Shown piece by piece: positions 1 to 9,300 of a DNA stretch of 62,659 bases (position 1 is the stretch's first letter; each line of letters starts with the position of its first letter). A program made the translations under genes and the position numbers. Where the stretch lies: positions 1 through 62,659 of the forward strand of contig JAPORQ010000053.1 in the NCBI GenBank assembly GCA_026710155.1, given 5' to 3'. The notes under the pieces are model-generated. The model was not told the origin of the DNA. It made no database searches and saw nothing but the letters and a program-made list of their open reading frames with translations. Source of the stretch: Paracoccaceae bacterium. GTDB lineage: Bacteria > Pseudomonadota > Alphaproteobacteria > Rhodobacterales > Rhodobacteraceae.

Positions 1-2
1 CC

Positions 3-137
3 GTGAAGCCGGATGCTTTTCAGGAATTGGGGGAACAGGCTATGCAACCACCCGATAAAAGATGTGTGGATACGGTAGTGTTTGCAAGACTTTGGTTTAA
101 TCTGTTCATAAAGAGGAATAAAACTGATTACACCTGA
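3..137 (+). CDS. C-terminal fragment of an unidentified protein cut by the window edge
   Basis: Forty-four codons are open from the left edge to TGA at 135-137. The tail is basic and aromatic (VVFARLWFNLF). No start lies in the window and I do not recognise the family. The neighbouring frame closes at 56-58, so this is only the longest open frame at the edge and could be non-coding. Confidence 0.3.
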   Translation: MKPDAFQELGEQAMQPPDKRCVDTVVFARLWFNLFIKRNKTDYT

Positions 138-196
138 TCAAGATCAGAAATGTGATGGTTTCGGGGCTAATAACTTAACCGTAGGTTGGTTTGGTG

Positions 197-916
197 TTAT
201 GATTCAATATTTAGTGGCATTGGTACAAGTACTTGTTTGATGTGGTTTGCAATCAGTTCTGAATTTATCTCCAGATCCAGACCTTGTTGTGCGTTGGAGA
301 GCAATTCATCCGGGACAATCCCCTTGCCACGCAATTCAATTAATCCGTTTATGTAGTCATTGGGAAATTCGGGGTGAGGTTGCAGGCTGAAGATATTTGG
401 CCCGTAGCTCAAAAAGGCATATTTGCAAAAATTATTGGAACCCAAAACTGTTACCCCTGAAGGTAGGGAAACAACCTGGTCCTGATGCCAGGCATTCAAA
501 TGGATTTGTTTTCCATTGAAGGTGTAACCCGTTCTGCCCACACACCAGCCACCACTATACTTTTCAACCTTTCCACCCAAAGCCTGGGCCAGGGCCTGAT
601 GACCAAAACACACACCCACCAAGGGCATTTTGGCTGAATAGCATCTTCGAATGAAATCCATTAGTGTGGGAATCCAGGGATGTTCCTCATACACACCATA
701 TCTGGAACCGGAAATCAACCACGCATCACATTGATCAATGGATTCGGGAAAACAGGATTCGAAAATATTCCAGCTTTCAATTGCATGGCTTCCCAGTCCA
801 AGCAGTTGTTCAAAGGAAGAAGCATAATCGCCATATTTTTCGAACAACTCAGGAGATACTGGACCGGCTTTCAAGATTCCCAATTTCAAGATATTATCCA
901 CCTGTCTGGAGAGCAA
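197..916 (-). CDS. Class I glutamine amidotransferase (GMP synthase-like)
   Basis: Stand-alone class I glutamine amidotransferase domain of 239 residues. The catalytic triad is visible: Cys103 in GVCFGHQ, and His181 and Glu183 in QPHPEF. The family hydrolyses glutamine to deliver ammonia, but members of this GMP-synthase-like branch have varied or unknown acceptors. No synthetase domain is attached. The longest start is TTG at 916. A TTG at 889 preceded by an AGGTGG-like site fits the first beta-strand (KLGILKAG) better. It is divergent from the aminotransferase at 1058. A second member of the broad family lies at 57775, beside glutamine synthetase. The catalytic fold is clear; the substrate is not. 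Confidence 0.85.
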   Translation of the reverse strand: MLSRQVDNILKLGILKAGPVSPELFEKYGDYASSFEQLLGLGSHAIESWNIFESCFPESIDQCDAWLISGSRYGVYEEHPWIPTLMDFIRRCYSAKMPLVGVCFGHQALAQALGGKVEKYSGGWCVGRTGYTFNGKQIHLNAWHQDQVVSLPSGVTVLGSNNFCKYAFLSYGPNIFSLQPHPEFPNDYINGLIELRGKGIVPDELLSNAQQGLDLEINSELIANHIKQVLVPMPLNIES

Positions 917-1057
917 AGGTTCTGAAAAAAATCATCACAAGGAGATTATAATTTTCCTATTTCAAATGGTAAAATATATTATCACACATTCAGGTTGATT
1001 ATGTTTTTGTGAGATAATCAACAAACAGTTTTTTGATTTGAGAGTAGAGGATTTCCG

Positions 1058-2176
1058 GTGGTGCAATTCACAGGTCTGATGGATACCTTGCCCGAAACGG
1101 TCCCTTTTGTGGGTCCAGAAGCACTGGAGAGAACAAGAGGCAGGCCATTCAAGGCCAGAATAGGAGCCAACGAAAATGTATTTGGCCCTTCAACAAAAGC
1201 AATTGAGGCGATGCAGAAAACCGTTTCCGAGGGTTGGCAATATGGTGATCCGGAAAATCATGACCTTCGACATGCCATTGCTGATTTCTACCACATCAAA
1301 CCTTCCAATGTCATGGTCGGTGAAGGAATCGATGGTTTGCTGGGGTATTTGGTCAGAATGGTTGTTGAACCCGGAAAAAGGGTTGTTACCTCGCTTGGGG
1401 CCTACCCAACGTTCAACTATCATGTTGTCGGTTATGGCGGCGATCTCATAACGGTTCCCTATGTCAACGACAGGGAGGACCTACAATCTCTTGTTGAAAT
1501 GGCCCATAAGGTAAAACCATCCCTCGTATATCTGGCCAATCCAGACAATCCGATGGGAACCTGGAGCAGTGGGCAGGAAATTGCAGTAATGCTGGATGAA
1601 CTGCCAAAAGGGACGCTACTGGTTCTGGATGAAGCGTATATTGAATTTGCTCCTTCCGAAGCGGCATTGACCTTGGATGTAGATGACCCCAGGGTAGTAC
1701 GGTTCCGAACCTTTTCGAAAGCCTATGGCATGGCTGGCATGAGGGTAGGATATGCCCTTGGTGAAGAAAGGATGATTTCAGCCTTCAATCGTGTTCGAAA
1801 TCACTTCGGGATGTGTCGAGTGTCCCAGGCAGGTGCCTTGACATCACTGCATGATCAGAAAAATCTGGTGCAAGTCATTAAAATGGTGGAGGAGGCAAGG
1901 GATAGAATTGCTGACATTGCCATGAAAAATGGCTTGCATTCCTTGCCATCAGGGGCAAATTTTGTTGCTATTGATGCCGGTCGGGATGGAGATTTTGCCA
2001 GGATACTGCTATCAGAATTGGTAAATAGAGATATCTTTGTGCGTATGCCCTTGGCTGTACCTCAGGATAGGTGTGTTCGAATATCGGCCGGAACCACAAC
2101 CGATCTGGATTATCTGGAAGAAGCCTTCCCAAGGGCACTTGAAATGAGCAACCAGATTTATTCCGAAAAAAATTAA
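1058..2176 (+). CDS. Histidinol-phosphate aminotransferase-like PLP enzyme
   Basis: Fold-type I PLP aminotransferase of 372 residues, close in length to HisC (about 360). Visible motifs are GANEN near residue 37, NPDNPMG at 161-167, DEAYIEF at 191-197, the Schiff-base lysine in TFSKAYGMAGMRVGY (Lys221), and an Arg-containing C-terminal RISAGT. The pattern fits HisC-type transamination of histidinol phosphate. Aromatic amino acid aminotransferases and threonine-phosphate decarboxylases share it, so the exact substrate is uncertain. The GTG start at 1058 has an AGAGG site upstream. Its 3' end overlaps the convergent TerB gene by a few bases. No other his genes are in the window. Confidence 0.82.
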   Translation: MVQFTGLMDTLPETVPFVGPEALERTRGRPFKARIGANENVFGPSTKAIEAMQKTVSEGWQYGDPENHDLRHAIADFYHIKPSNVMVGEGIDGLLGYLVRMVVEPGKRVVTSLGAYPTFNYHVVGYGGDLITVPYVNDREDLQSLVEMAHKVKPSLVYLANPDNPMGTWSSGQEIAVMLDELPKGTLLVLDEAYIEFAPSEAALTLDVDDPRVVRFRTFSKAYGMAGMRVGYALGEERMISAFNRVRNHFGMCRVSQAGALTSLHDQKNLVQVIKMVEEARDRIADIAMKNGLHSLPSGANFVAIDAGRDGDFARILLSELVNRDIFVRMPLAVPQDRCVRISAGTTTDLDYLEEAFPRALEMSNQIYSEKN

Positions 2177-2622
2177 TTTTTTCCAATCCTTTCCATTGCC
2201 CTTTGACGGGCCAATGCACTATCTCGGTCAGTAACTCCCAACAGGTTTGCTATCAATCGGAGAAAACCATCTTCACCATAACTTCTTTCACCATCCGACA
2301 AGACTATTTCCCATAGTATTTCCAGAATTTCCTCCCTTTGATCAAAAGGAATTTTTTGCTTGATTATACGGGTAAATTGAACGGAGTCCTGGGTTCGGGA
2401 TTCGATTTCCTCCGCCTCCAGCCGCAAATCATTGGCTTCGTTGATGGCAATTTGAAAACAACCAGCTATCAATTCCGAGATATGTTTTTTTTCTTCATTC
2501 GAATAATCCCTGTCGGCTCGGGCAACCCGTACCAGCAAAACGGTGAGGGCAAGCCTGAAATCTTCAACCGTCAAGGGTACGGGTTCAGGTTTAGAGTATT
2601 TTTCAAAGAAGGATTTGAACAT
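2173..2622 (-). CDS. TerB-like (tellurite resistance B family) protein
   Basis: Small acidic, all-helical protein of 149 residues with the TerB pattern: a first helix pair with VARADRDYSNEEKKHI, then a second half with EILWEIVLSDGERSYGEDGFLRLIANLLGV. In TerB-type folds paired acidic residues in these helices bind metal. Alphaproteobacteria commonly carry one copy as a housekeeping protein of unknown role, so real tellurite resistance should not be inferred. It lies just upstream of the DUF2842 gene and purA on the same strand, but is listed separately because the order on the minus strand is purA, DUF2842, TerB. The three probably form one transcript. Confidence 0.8.
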   Translation of the reverse strand: MFKSFFEKYSKPEPVPLTVEDFRLALTVLLVRVARADRDYSNEEKKHISELIAGCFQIAINEANDLRLEAEEIESRTQDSVQFTRIIKQKIPFDQREEILEILWEIVLSDGERSYGEDGFLRLIANLLGVTDRDSALARQRAMERIGKN

Positions 2623-2640
2623 TGTCCAGTTGTTTGAAAT

Positions 2641-2871
2641 CTAGCATGAATTGTCGTCGGGATCTTCCTTGCCCACCCCTTTGGCAATGATTTTCATCGG
2701 AAGTATCCATATCAGGCCAAAGAAGATATAAAGCAACAATTCGGGTAAAAATGGTAACCTATCACCAAAGCTTATCATGAGGGAAACAACCAGGCCAATG
2801 TAGATGGGAAGAACAACCAGAAGGTAAAAAACGGTTAATTTTCTCCGCAGTTTATAGGTCAGGGAAATCAT
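2641..2871 (-). CDS. DUF2842 small membrane protein
   Basis: 76-residue protein with two predicted transmembrane helices (about residues 12-33 and 40-60) and a basic N-terminus (YKLRRKL), matching the alphaproteobacterial DUF2842 family of unknown function. Its start overlaps the purA stop by four bases (ATGA at 2868-2871), indicating translational coupling. The FGLIWILPMKII segment is typical of the family. It helps place the window in Alphaproteobacteria. Confidence 0.82.
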   Translation of the reverse strand: MISLTYKLRRKLTVFYLLVVLPIYIGLVVSLMISFGDRLPFLPELLLYIFFGLIWILPMKIIAKGVGKEDPDDNSC

Positions 2872-4181
2872 TTTGGCAAATTATAGAAGTAATCGTTCAT
2901 TTGTTGCGAGTAAATAATCGTATCTTCCCTCAGTGGGGAATTGGACACCAACATTATGGGGCATCCAATCAAGTATTCCAACCTTTTTATGTAGTTGACG
3001 GCATTGATCGGCAAATCGTCCTTGTTTCTTATACCTGAAGTTGATTGTTTCCAACCGGGATGTGTTTCGTAAATTGGCTCTAGAATCTCCTGTTGGCTTA
3101 CCTGATACGGCAAATGGTCCAATGGCCTATCACCAAGACGATACCCTATTCCAATTTTCACCTCATCAAACTCGTCCAACACATCCATTTTCATAAGGGC
3201 AATGCCATCAACTCCAGAAAGGTTGCAGGCCATTTTAACCATGGGGGTATCAATCCAGCCACATCTTCTCGGCCGGCCGGTAACGGTCCCGAATTCATGT
3301 CCATTGGCAGCAAGGATTGCACCATCATCATCAAGGAGTTCGGTTGGAAATGGACCCTCACCCACTCTTGTTTGATATGCTTTGCAGATTCCCAGTACAA
3401 AACCAAGATCCCTGGGCCCAACCGCCGAACCGGTAGCAGCATTCCCTGCAACTGTTGAGGATGAAGTAACAAATGGATAGGTTCCGTGATCTATATCAAG
3501 AAAAGTACCTTGTGCCCCCTCAAACAGGACCATTTTACCTGTCTTTGTCAGGTTTTGATTGATCCACCAGGTGGATTTGGCATAACTCGAAATCAGTGGT
3601 GCGATCTTTTTCAACTGTCGAAACAATTCTTCTGTTCCGGTTTCGGAAACCCCTAATCCCCGACGCAGAATGTTATGGTGATTGACCAGTTTATCAAGGG
3701 CTTTTGACAAGTCATTGGCATCGTTCAAATCACCTACCTTTACTGCTCTTCTACCCACCCTGTCCTCATAGGCTGGACCTATACCCTTGCCGGTTGTTCC
3801 AATTTTGCCCTTGCCCAATCTTTCTTCACGAATCCTGTCCATTTCAATATGAATGGGCAAAAGCAGTGAGGTGTTCTCGGCTATGACAAGATTTTCTGGT
3901 GAGATAACAATTCCTTTCCCTCCAATATTTTCAATTTCCCTGATTAAACTGAAGGGATCCAAAACGACACCGCTTCCGATTACACCAATCTTGCCTGGCC
4001 TCAGTATGCCCGAAGGCAATTGTGAAAGCTTGAAGGTCTGGTTTGAAGTTTTAATGGTATGTCCTGCATTCTGCCCGCCCTGAAACCGAACCACGAAATC
4101 CGCCTTCTCAGCCAGCCAGTCAACGATCTTACCCTTGCCTTCATCTCCCCATTGAAGACCCACAACCACGATATTGCGCAA
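2868..4181 (-). CDS. purA: Adenylosuccinate synthetase
   Basis: Cytosolic GTP-dependent ligase joining IMP and aspartate, the first committed step to AMP. 437 residues, normal for bacterial PurA. The GTP/IMP site GDEGKGK (12-18, catalytic Asp13) and His41 in QGGQNAGHT are present, as are the central FEGAQGTFLDIDHGTYPFVTSS-type segment and the C-terminal GRPRRCGW. Translation starts at TTG 4181, with an AGGAG site about eight bases upstream; no ATG gives the conserved N-terminus. The downstream DUF2842 gene overlaps it by four bases. Confidence 0.97.
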   Translation of the reverse strand: MRNIVVVGLQWGDEGKGKIVDWLAEKADFVVRFQGGQNAGHTIKTSNQTFKLSQLPSGILRPGKIGVIGSGVVLDPFSLIREIENIGGKGIVISPENLVIAENTSLLLPIHIEMDRIREERLGKGKIGTTGKGIGPAYEDRVGRRAVKVGDLNDANDLSKALDKLVNHHNILRRGLGVSETGTEELFRQLKKIAPLISSYAKSTWWINQNLTKTGKMVLFEGAQGTFLDIDHGTYPFVTSSSTVAGNAATGSAVGPRDLGFVLGICKAYQTRVGEGPFPTELLDDDGAILAANGHEFGTVTGRPRRCGWIDTPMVKMACNLSGVDGIALMKMDVLDEFDEVKIGIGYRLGDRPLDHLPYQVSQQEILEPIYETHPGWKQSTSGIRNKDDLPINAVNYIKRLEYLIGCPIMLVSNSPLREDTIIYSQQMNDYFYNLPK

Positions 4182-4278
4182 TAATTATCTCCTTTTTTTT
4201 TGGAAACTCACCGTATGTGAGAACTGTCGATTTTAATTTGGGGTTGATATACTTACTGTTACCATTGATTTGGCAATT

Positions 4279-4716
4279 TTAAGAATTCCAAGAAAGAATA
4301 ACAGAATCTGTATTGCCTTTATCATCCATAGTCATATACTGTAAAAAATCACATCCCAAAAGAGCTTGATGTGGTTGACCACCCACAATAGGATATACTC
4401 CGAAAAAAGTTTCATATAAGGTAAAAACCAGTGCTGGAATATAAATTTGTACTAAATGAACACTAACTTTGCCGGCCCGATGAGCACCCGCCATAGATTG
4501 TTCGTTTATAATTGGTAGTTTTAAGGTAATTGCAACCGTAGAATCAATACAACTGCCGCTAGCACCAGTATCTATTAATGCTTTATTATTGATAGTAGGT
4601 AAATCAGGTATGCTTGGATTTATCTGATTGTATTTGGGGTCAAATCCAACATAAACATATATGGTAGGGCCGAAACGAATTAAATGATCAGGGGTATTAA
4701 AACCAATTTCAACCAT
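4279..4716 (-). CDS. Retropepsin-like aspartic protease domain protein
   Basis: Single-domain protein of 145 residues with the retroviral-type aspartyl protease signature: ALIDTGASGSCID, with catalytic Asp49 in DTGAS, and a later hydrophobic-hydrophobic-Gly motif ALLG at 118-121. Such small single-domain bacterial enzymes act as dimers in the known family, but cellular substrates are mostly unknown. There is no signal peptide or membrane segment. Its ATG lies inside the end of the preceding 72-residue gene (8-base overlap, 4709-4716), so the two are translationally coupled. Catalysis is inferred from the motif alone. Confidence 0.72.
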   Translation of the reverse strand: MVEIGFNTPDHLIRFGPTIYVYVGFDPKYNQINPSIPDLPTINNKALIDTGASGSCIDSTVAITLKLPIINEQSMAGAHRAGKVSVHLVQIYIPALVFTLYETFFGVYPIVGGQPHQALLGCDFLQYMTMDDKGNTDSVILSWNS

Positions 4717-4927
4717 GACTTACCACGGGGTTATAAAGAACAGCGTCAGGAAGTGTTACCGGTCCAGCCCCAAACCGATCTAGAGCTTCATTAGCCGCAT
4801 CTTGAAATTTTTCATAAAAGCCAACGATTTTCTTGTCTCGAACTATTACCCATCTGCCAAAATGGTCTCTCTCAAGTTGACGCCTTTTTTCTTCGCAAAC
4901 TTTAATTTCTTCAGTCAGCTTAGATAT
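4709..4927 (-). CDS. Small protein paired with the retropepsin gene; apparent AUA start
   Basis: Reading frame of 72 residues ending in TGA at 4709-4711 and overlapping the protease start. It has a charged helical N-terminus, then HFGRWVIVRDKKIVGFY, FQDAANEALDRFGAGPV and a hydrophilic tail. It resembles the small DUF5678-type domain proteins often placed before bacterial retropepsin-like genes (from memory). A strong GGAGG site lies at about 4935-4939. The in-frame codons behind it are ATC (4930) and ATA (4927), an in-frame TAA lies just upstream, and no ATG, GTG or TTG precedes the conserved region. ATA at 4927 has the best spacing (seven bases). It may use a non-canonical start or have lost its ATG by mutation. 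Confidence 0.6.
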   Translation of the reverse strand: MSKLTEEIKVCEEKRRQLERDHFGRWVIVRDKKIVGFYEKFQDAANEALDRFGAGPVTLPDAVLYNPVVSHG

Positions 4928-5293
4928 GATTTTTCCTCCAAAAGCTTATAAAGAAAAGACCCTTTAAGTAACAATTTCAAGATTGCAACTTGACATTTTG
5001 TTCTGTCAAGGGTTTCAAGATAGGCGTTGGTGCTCAGGTCACACCACCTATTCATGGTGGGGGGGGGTAGGATAAAAGTCCCGTTGTGTTAATGCAACTA
5101 ATCAGGCATATTCCCTTGGGGTGTCATGGACCTAATTTCATGAAATTGTCACTTAAAATACATTATCCCCTTTTGACTATATACCCCAATGAAAACATTT
5201 ACCCCAGAATTGGGATGGTTCACCTTGAAAATGCGATAAGTCTGATTACTTTCCAACTGTCCATTAACACTATTTCCAATAGGTTGATCGTAA
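4928..5293. other. Intergenic region upstream of secG with a G9 tract
   Basis: No gene is supported. The stretch holds a nine-G run at 5059-5067 directly after a short dyad (CCACC...GGTGG, about 5044-5060). Open frames here lack recognisable domains. It should contain the secG promoter; I cannot place -35/-10 boxes with confidence. Confidence 0.5.
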
Positions 5294-5647
5294 ATGAGTA
5301 ACATCGTTCTGGTAGTTCACCTTATTCTGGCACTTATTCTGATTGGAATTGTCCTCCTTCAAAGATCCGAAGGTGGCGGTCTTGGAATAGGTGGGGGTGG
5401 CAACATGCTTTCAGGTCGGGGCACAATTACGGGACTCGGAAAATTGACTTGGTTGTTTGCCGTCCTGTTTCTGGTGACTTCTCTTTCGTTGACCATACTT
5501 ACGGCCAGTGATCAATCAAGGGAATCGGTTGTTGAAAGGCTGGGAATTGAATCGGGTGAAGGAGGTCAGACCTTGCAATTGGATCCTGATGAGTTGATTC
5601 CACCTTCGAGCACGGACGAACCGGCACTTCCTCCCAAGACCGAATAA
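5294..5647 (+). CDS. secG: Protein translocase subunit SecG
   Basis: Inner-membrane accessory subunit of the SecYEG preprotein channel. 117 residues with two transmembrane helices (about 3-22 and 48-70), separated by the conserved cytoplasmic loop with LLQRSEGGGLG and GRGTITGLGKLTW. An acidic, proline-rich C-terminal tail is common in alphaproteobacterial SecG. An AGGTTG-like ribosome site precedes the ATG. In Alphaproteobacteria secG usually sits next to pyrG; here a 1000-codon methyltransferase-like gene lies between them. Confidence 0.93.
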   Translation: MSNIVLVVHLILALILIGIVLLQRSEGGGLGIGGGGNMLSGRGTITGLGKLTWLFAVLFLVTSLSLTILTASDQSRESVVERLGIESGEGGQTLQLDPDELIPPSSTDEPALPPKTE

Positions 5648-6324
5648 TTTCTTAAATCGATATAAGTGTTTTGGGTCAGGCTCCATAAGAGTTTCAATTC
5701 CAGAGTTAGTCTGCTTGTGATCTTGCAGGAAAAACCTCTCGGCAGTTAGAACCTTTGCATGGTGGGTGCCTAGGGTTGCTGTGGATACGGCAAATATCTC
5801 ACAGAAATAGCTTGGATAATCCACTATACAGATCTGTATCGCAATATATCCAAATCTTTGAGTGACAATTTTATTGAGAAACAAATTCATTAATAGATGG
5901 TTTTTTACAAACAGGATAAATCCTTTCCGGGTTGCTTCCAGATATTCATTTTAACAAAAGGATATGGTAAACATGGGAGGGAATGGTTTGGAACTCAAAA
6001 GGTGGGCATTGTTAAATGTTCCAAACTATCGTAAATTGAGTTAATAATTCTATTGATTGAAACACTTGGTTATTCAACAAGTAAACGATATGGGACTTAA
6101 ATGTGCTTTGTTCGTTAACTTTGTGGATTCATCCATCGGAAAAACAAAAATCTGGATAAAAATGGTGAGCTATATGGATAAAACAAATCGGGGTGATTTA
6201 TGAATTGGTGGCATGGTTTCTGTCACCAAAAGAACAAATTGATGTACCAGTAAACAATTTGAATTACCCATAATCCATCAAGTATAAATTATAAGTTTGC
6301 AATGTTTATAGATTAGGACTGTGA
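5648..6324. other. Gap between secG and the methyltransferase gene
   Basis: About 680 AT-rich bases without a supportable gene. Short frames on both strands show no family motifs. A fragment on the plus strand around 5790-5830 resembles decayed coding DNA but I cannot assign it. It is presumably the left flank of the DNA inserted between secG and pyrG. Confidence 0.5.
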
Positions 6325-9300
6325 ATGCCCCGAACAGTTGAAAAAGCATTCAATTTCGAGTTGGCCAAACAATTGAGGCTAAAACATCCTCGCTGGCGAG
6401 AGGAGCCTTATGGTACAGACATTATTGCCGCGGAACAAACCGGAGTATTGGATGGGCAGAGAAGAAAACAACCAGATATTGTCATTCGTCATGTTGGCGG
6501 CCAACCAGTAGTTGTTGAAACCGAATATTTCCCTGCCAATACGGTGGAAAAAGAAGCCATTGATAGATTGGGGAGTAATATTGACGGTCGTGCCGTTGAA
6601 GGAACCATTGCCGTCAGAATACCGGATGCACTCGGTCGAAAATCTCAAAGCGCCCTTGGTTCAGAAATCAGGAAAGCATTTTTTGAATATTGTCTACTGT
6701 ACGGCGATTCCGACAAAATCAATCGATGGCCAGAGCAAGGCTGGCTGTCTGGTAATCTCGACAATCTTGCTGAGGCCATAGAAAGTGTCGCCCTTTCAGT
6801 AACTCTAACAAAAGCCACTGACATCTTGCAGAACGGTATTGATACAGGAACGTACATGCTTCGTTCATTTCGTTTGGAAAGAGCTGACATGCTACCGCAA
6901 ATGGCCGAATTCCTATTCCAATCTGACAGCCAACAGACCACACGTATGGCCGTGGCAATAATAACCAATGCTTTTGTTTTTCAGGCAGCAATTGCAGGAA
7001 ATCATAATATCCCTTCCCCAGAATCACTTCTTGGACAAAATTCAGGATCCCTGAAACTGGTTGTAAGCATGTGTTGGCAGAAAATAATGGAAACAAATTA
7101 TTGGCCAATTTTCAATATCTCCAATGAACTAATGAGGCCAGTTCCAGGACCAGTCGCAAGACCTTTTCTTGAATACATGATTAAATTGGCCGGAGATCTG
7201 ACAGATCTTGGAACTGCAAGTATGCATGATTTGTCTGGTCAGATGTTCCAGCGTTTGATCTCTGATAGAAAATTCCTTGCAACCTTCTATACATTACCCT
7301 CAAGTGCAACGATGCTTGCCAACCTTGCTACCAGCAGGTTATCGATTGATTGGACCAATCAGGAGGACATCAAGAAACTTCGTATTGCTGATTTTGCTTG
7401 TGGTACGGGAACATTGATCAGTGCAGCACAGCATGCCGTGTCAGTTCGTTTTCGCCGTACGGGGGGTGACGATAGAGTTCTCCACAAGGCAATGATGGAA
7501 CAAATCCTTGTTGCAACGGATATCATGCCAGCAGCTACCCACCTCACTGCTTCAACTCTTTCGAGTGCCCACCCGAACGTTTGTTTTGATGAAACCAATA
7601 TATTTACTTTGCCATACGGTGCCGATACTGGTGAAGTCAGAATTGGCGCTCTCGATCTGATAGATGATAAAAAAGTAAGAAATTTGTTTGGTACAAGTGC
7701 AGCAAGAAGACCGGGAGGTCGAAGTGAAAGAGTTGAACAAACGGCTGTAATCGAGCACGAGAGTTGTGATTTGGTTATAATGAATCCACCATTTACCAAC
7801 CCGACCAACCATGAGAGCACAGAAGTTCCAGTTCCTTCATTTGCAGGTTTTGGTACAAGTGAAGACGAACAAAAAGCAATGTCTGATCGCCTGAAGCATA
7901 TTCGCGAATCACTCAAGCGACGACGTGAAAGAGAAGGTGCCTATGATTATTGGCCGGAACCAGCTGGACATGGGAATGCCGGCTTGGCTTCGAACTTCAT
8001 GGACATAGCCCATGCCAAACTCCGGCCTGGTGGCTGTCTTGCATTGGTTGTGCCAGCTTCATTTTCACAAGGTGCGGCAACAAAAAATGCAAGAAAGATG
8101 CTGGAAGACTTTTATGATGATGTCATCATCGTAGCCATCGCTACAGATGGAAAAACTGACAGAGCCTTTTCCTCAGATACAGGCATGGGCGAAATTCTGC
8201 TATTGGGTACACGTCGCGAGCGGAAACGACAGACGGGAGAAGAAGGCACAGAAGGTCGGAATGTTCTCTCAATCAATCTTCGTGGTCGTCCAAGCACTCA
8301 ACTTGAGGGCTCCTTGTTGGCTGAAGCGATTGAAAACATACGACTTGGCAAAAGGATTTCAGGAAATATCACACTAGGTGACAATCTCATACCCGCGGGT
8401 TCTTTTAGGTTCGCTCCATTCAATGTTGCTTTCCGATCAGCTGGTATAAGAGAGTGTGGTCTAATTGATGCGCTCGTCAATCTCACCGATGGAAAAGTGG
8501 TGCATCCTCAAACGAATGCTTCGTTCAAGGTACCAATAACCCATCTTGGTAACCTTGGTGACACCGGCAAGGGTAGCCGTGATATCAACGGAGCCAATGG
8601 TCGTGGACCTTTTGATGTCGTTGCAGTAATGCAAGGTGAGTACCCAACTTATCCTATTCTTTGGGCGCATCATGCTGGCCAAGATGACGGAGATAGGGAA
8701 AGATGCTTGGTCGTAGAGCCTGACAGAAAAGGCATGATCCGTACTGATTGCAATGTGACTGAATGCAAGGGAACAAACTGCGAAGTTGTAAATTGCAATA
8801 CGGCTAAGGCACAATTGCTATGGAACAATTATGTTTCCAGACTTCATTTCAATCTCAACTTCCGAATCAATTCCCAGTCCTTAACAGCCTGCTTAACAGA
8901 AAGACCTGCAATCGGGGGCGAAGCATGGCCAAATTTTTTGGTCAAGCAACCTGAATGGGAGCTTCCGATTTTGCTTTGGGCAAATACCACATTGGGATTG
9001 ATGTTATTTTGGTGGTATGGAACTCGGCAACAGGAAGGACGCAGCAGATTATCCCTCTCCCGGCACCACGAACTTTTATCACTTGATGCTCGAACTTTGA
9101 GAGATCAACAATTCACGCAAGCAGAGAATATTTTTGAGCGCTTCAGGGAAAGGCCCTTCCTACCGGCAAATGAGGCTTGGAGGGATGAGGTCAGAAAGGA
9201 ATTGGATTCAGCGGTATTGATTGAACTTCTTGAACTGGATCCATCTATTCTTGAAGGAATAGAAATCCTGCGGGAACAATGGTGTCGTGAACCAAGTGTT

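Noticed and set aside
5516-5890. Minus-strand frame of 124 codons overlapping the end of secG
   Set aside because: Half of it is antisense to secG and the rest shows no domain or start signal.
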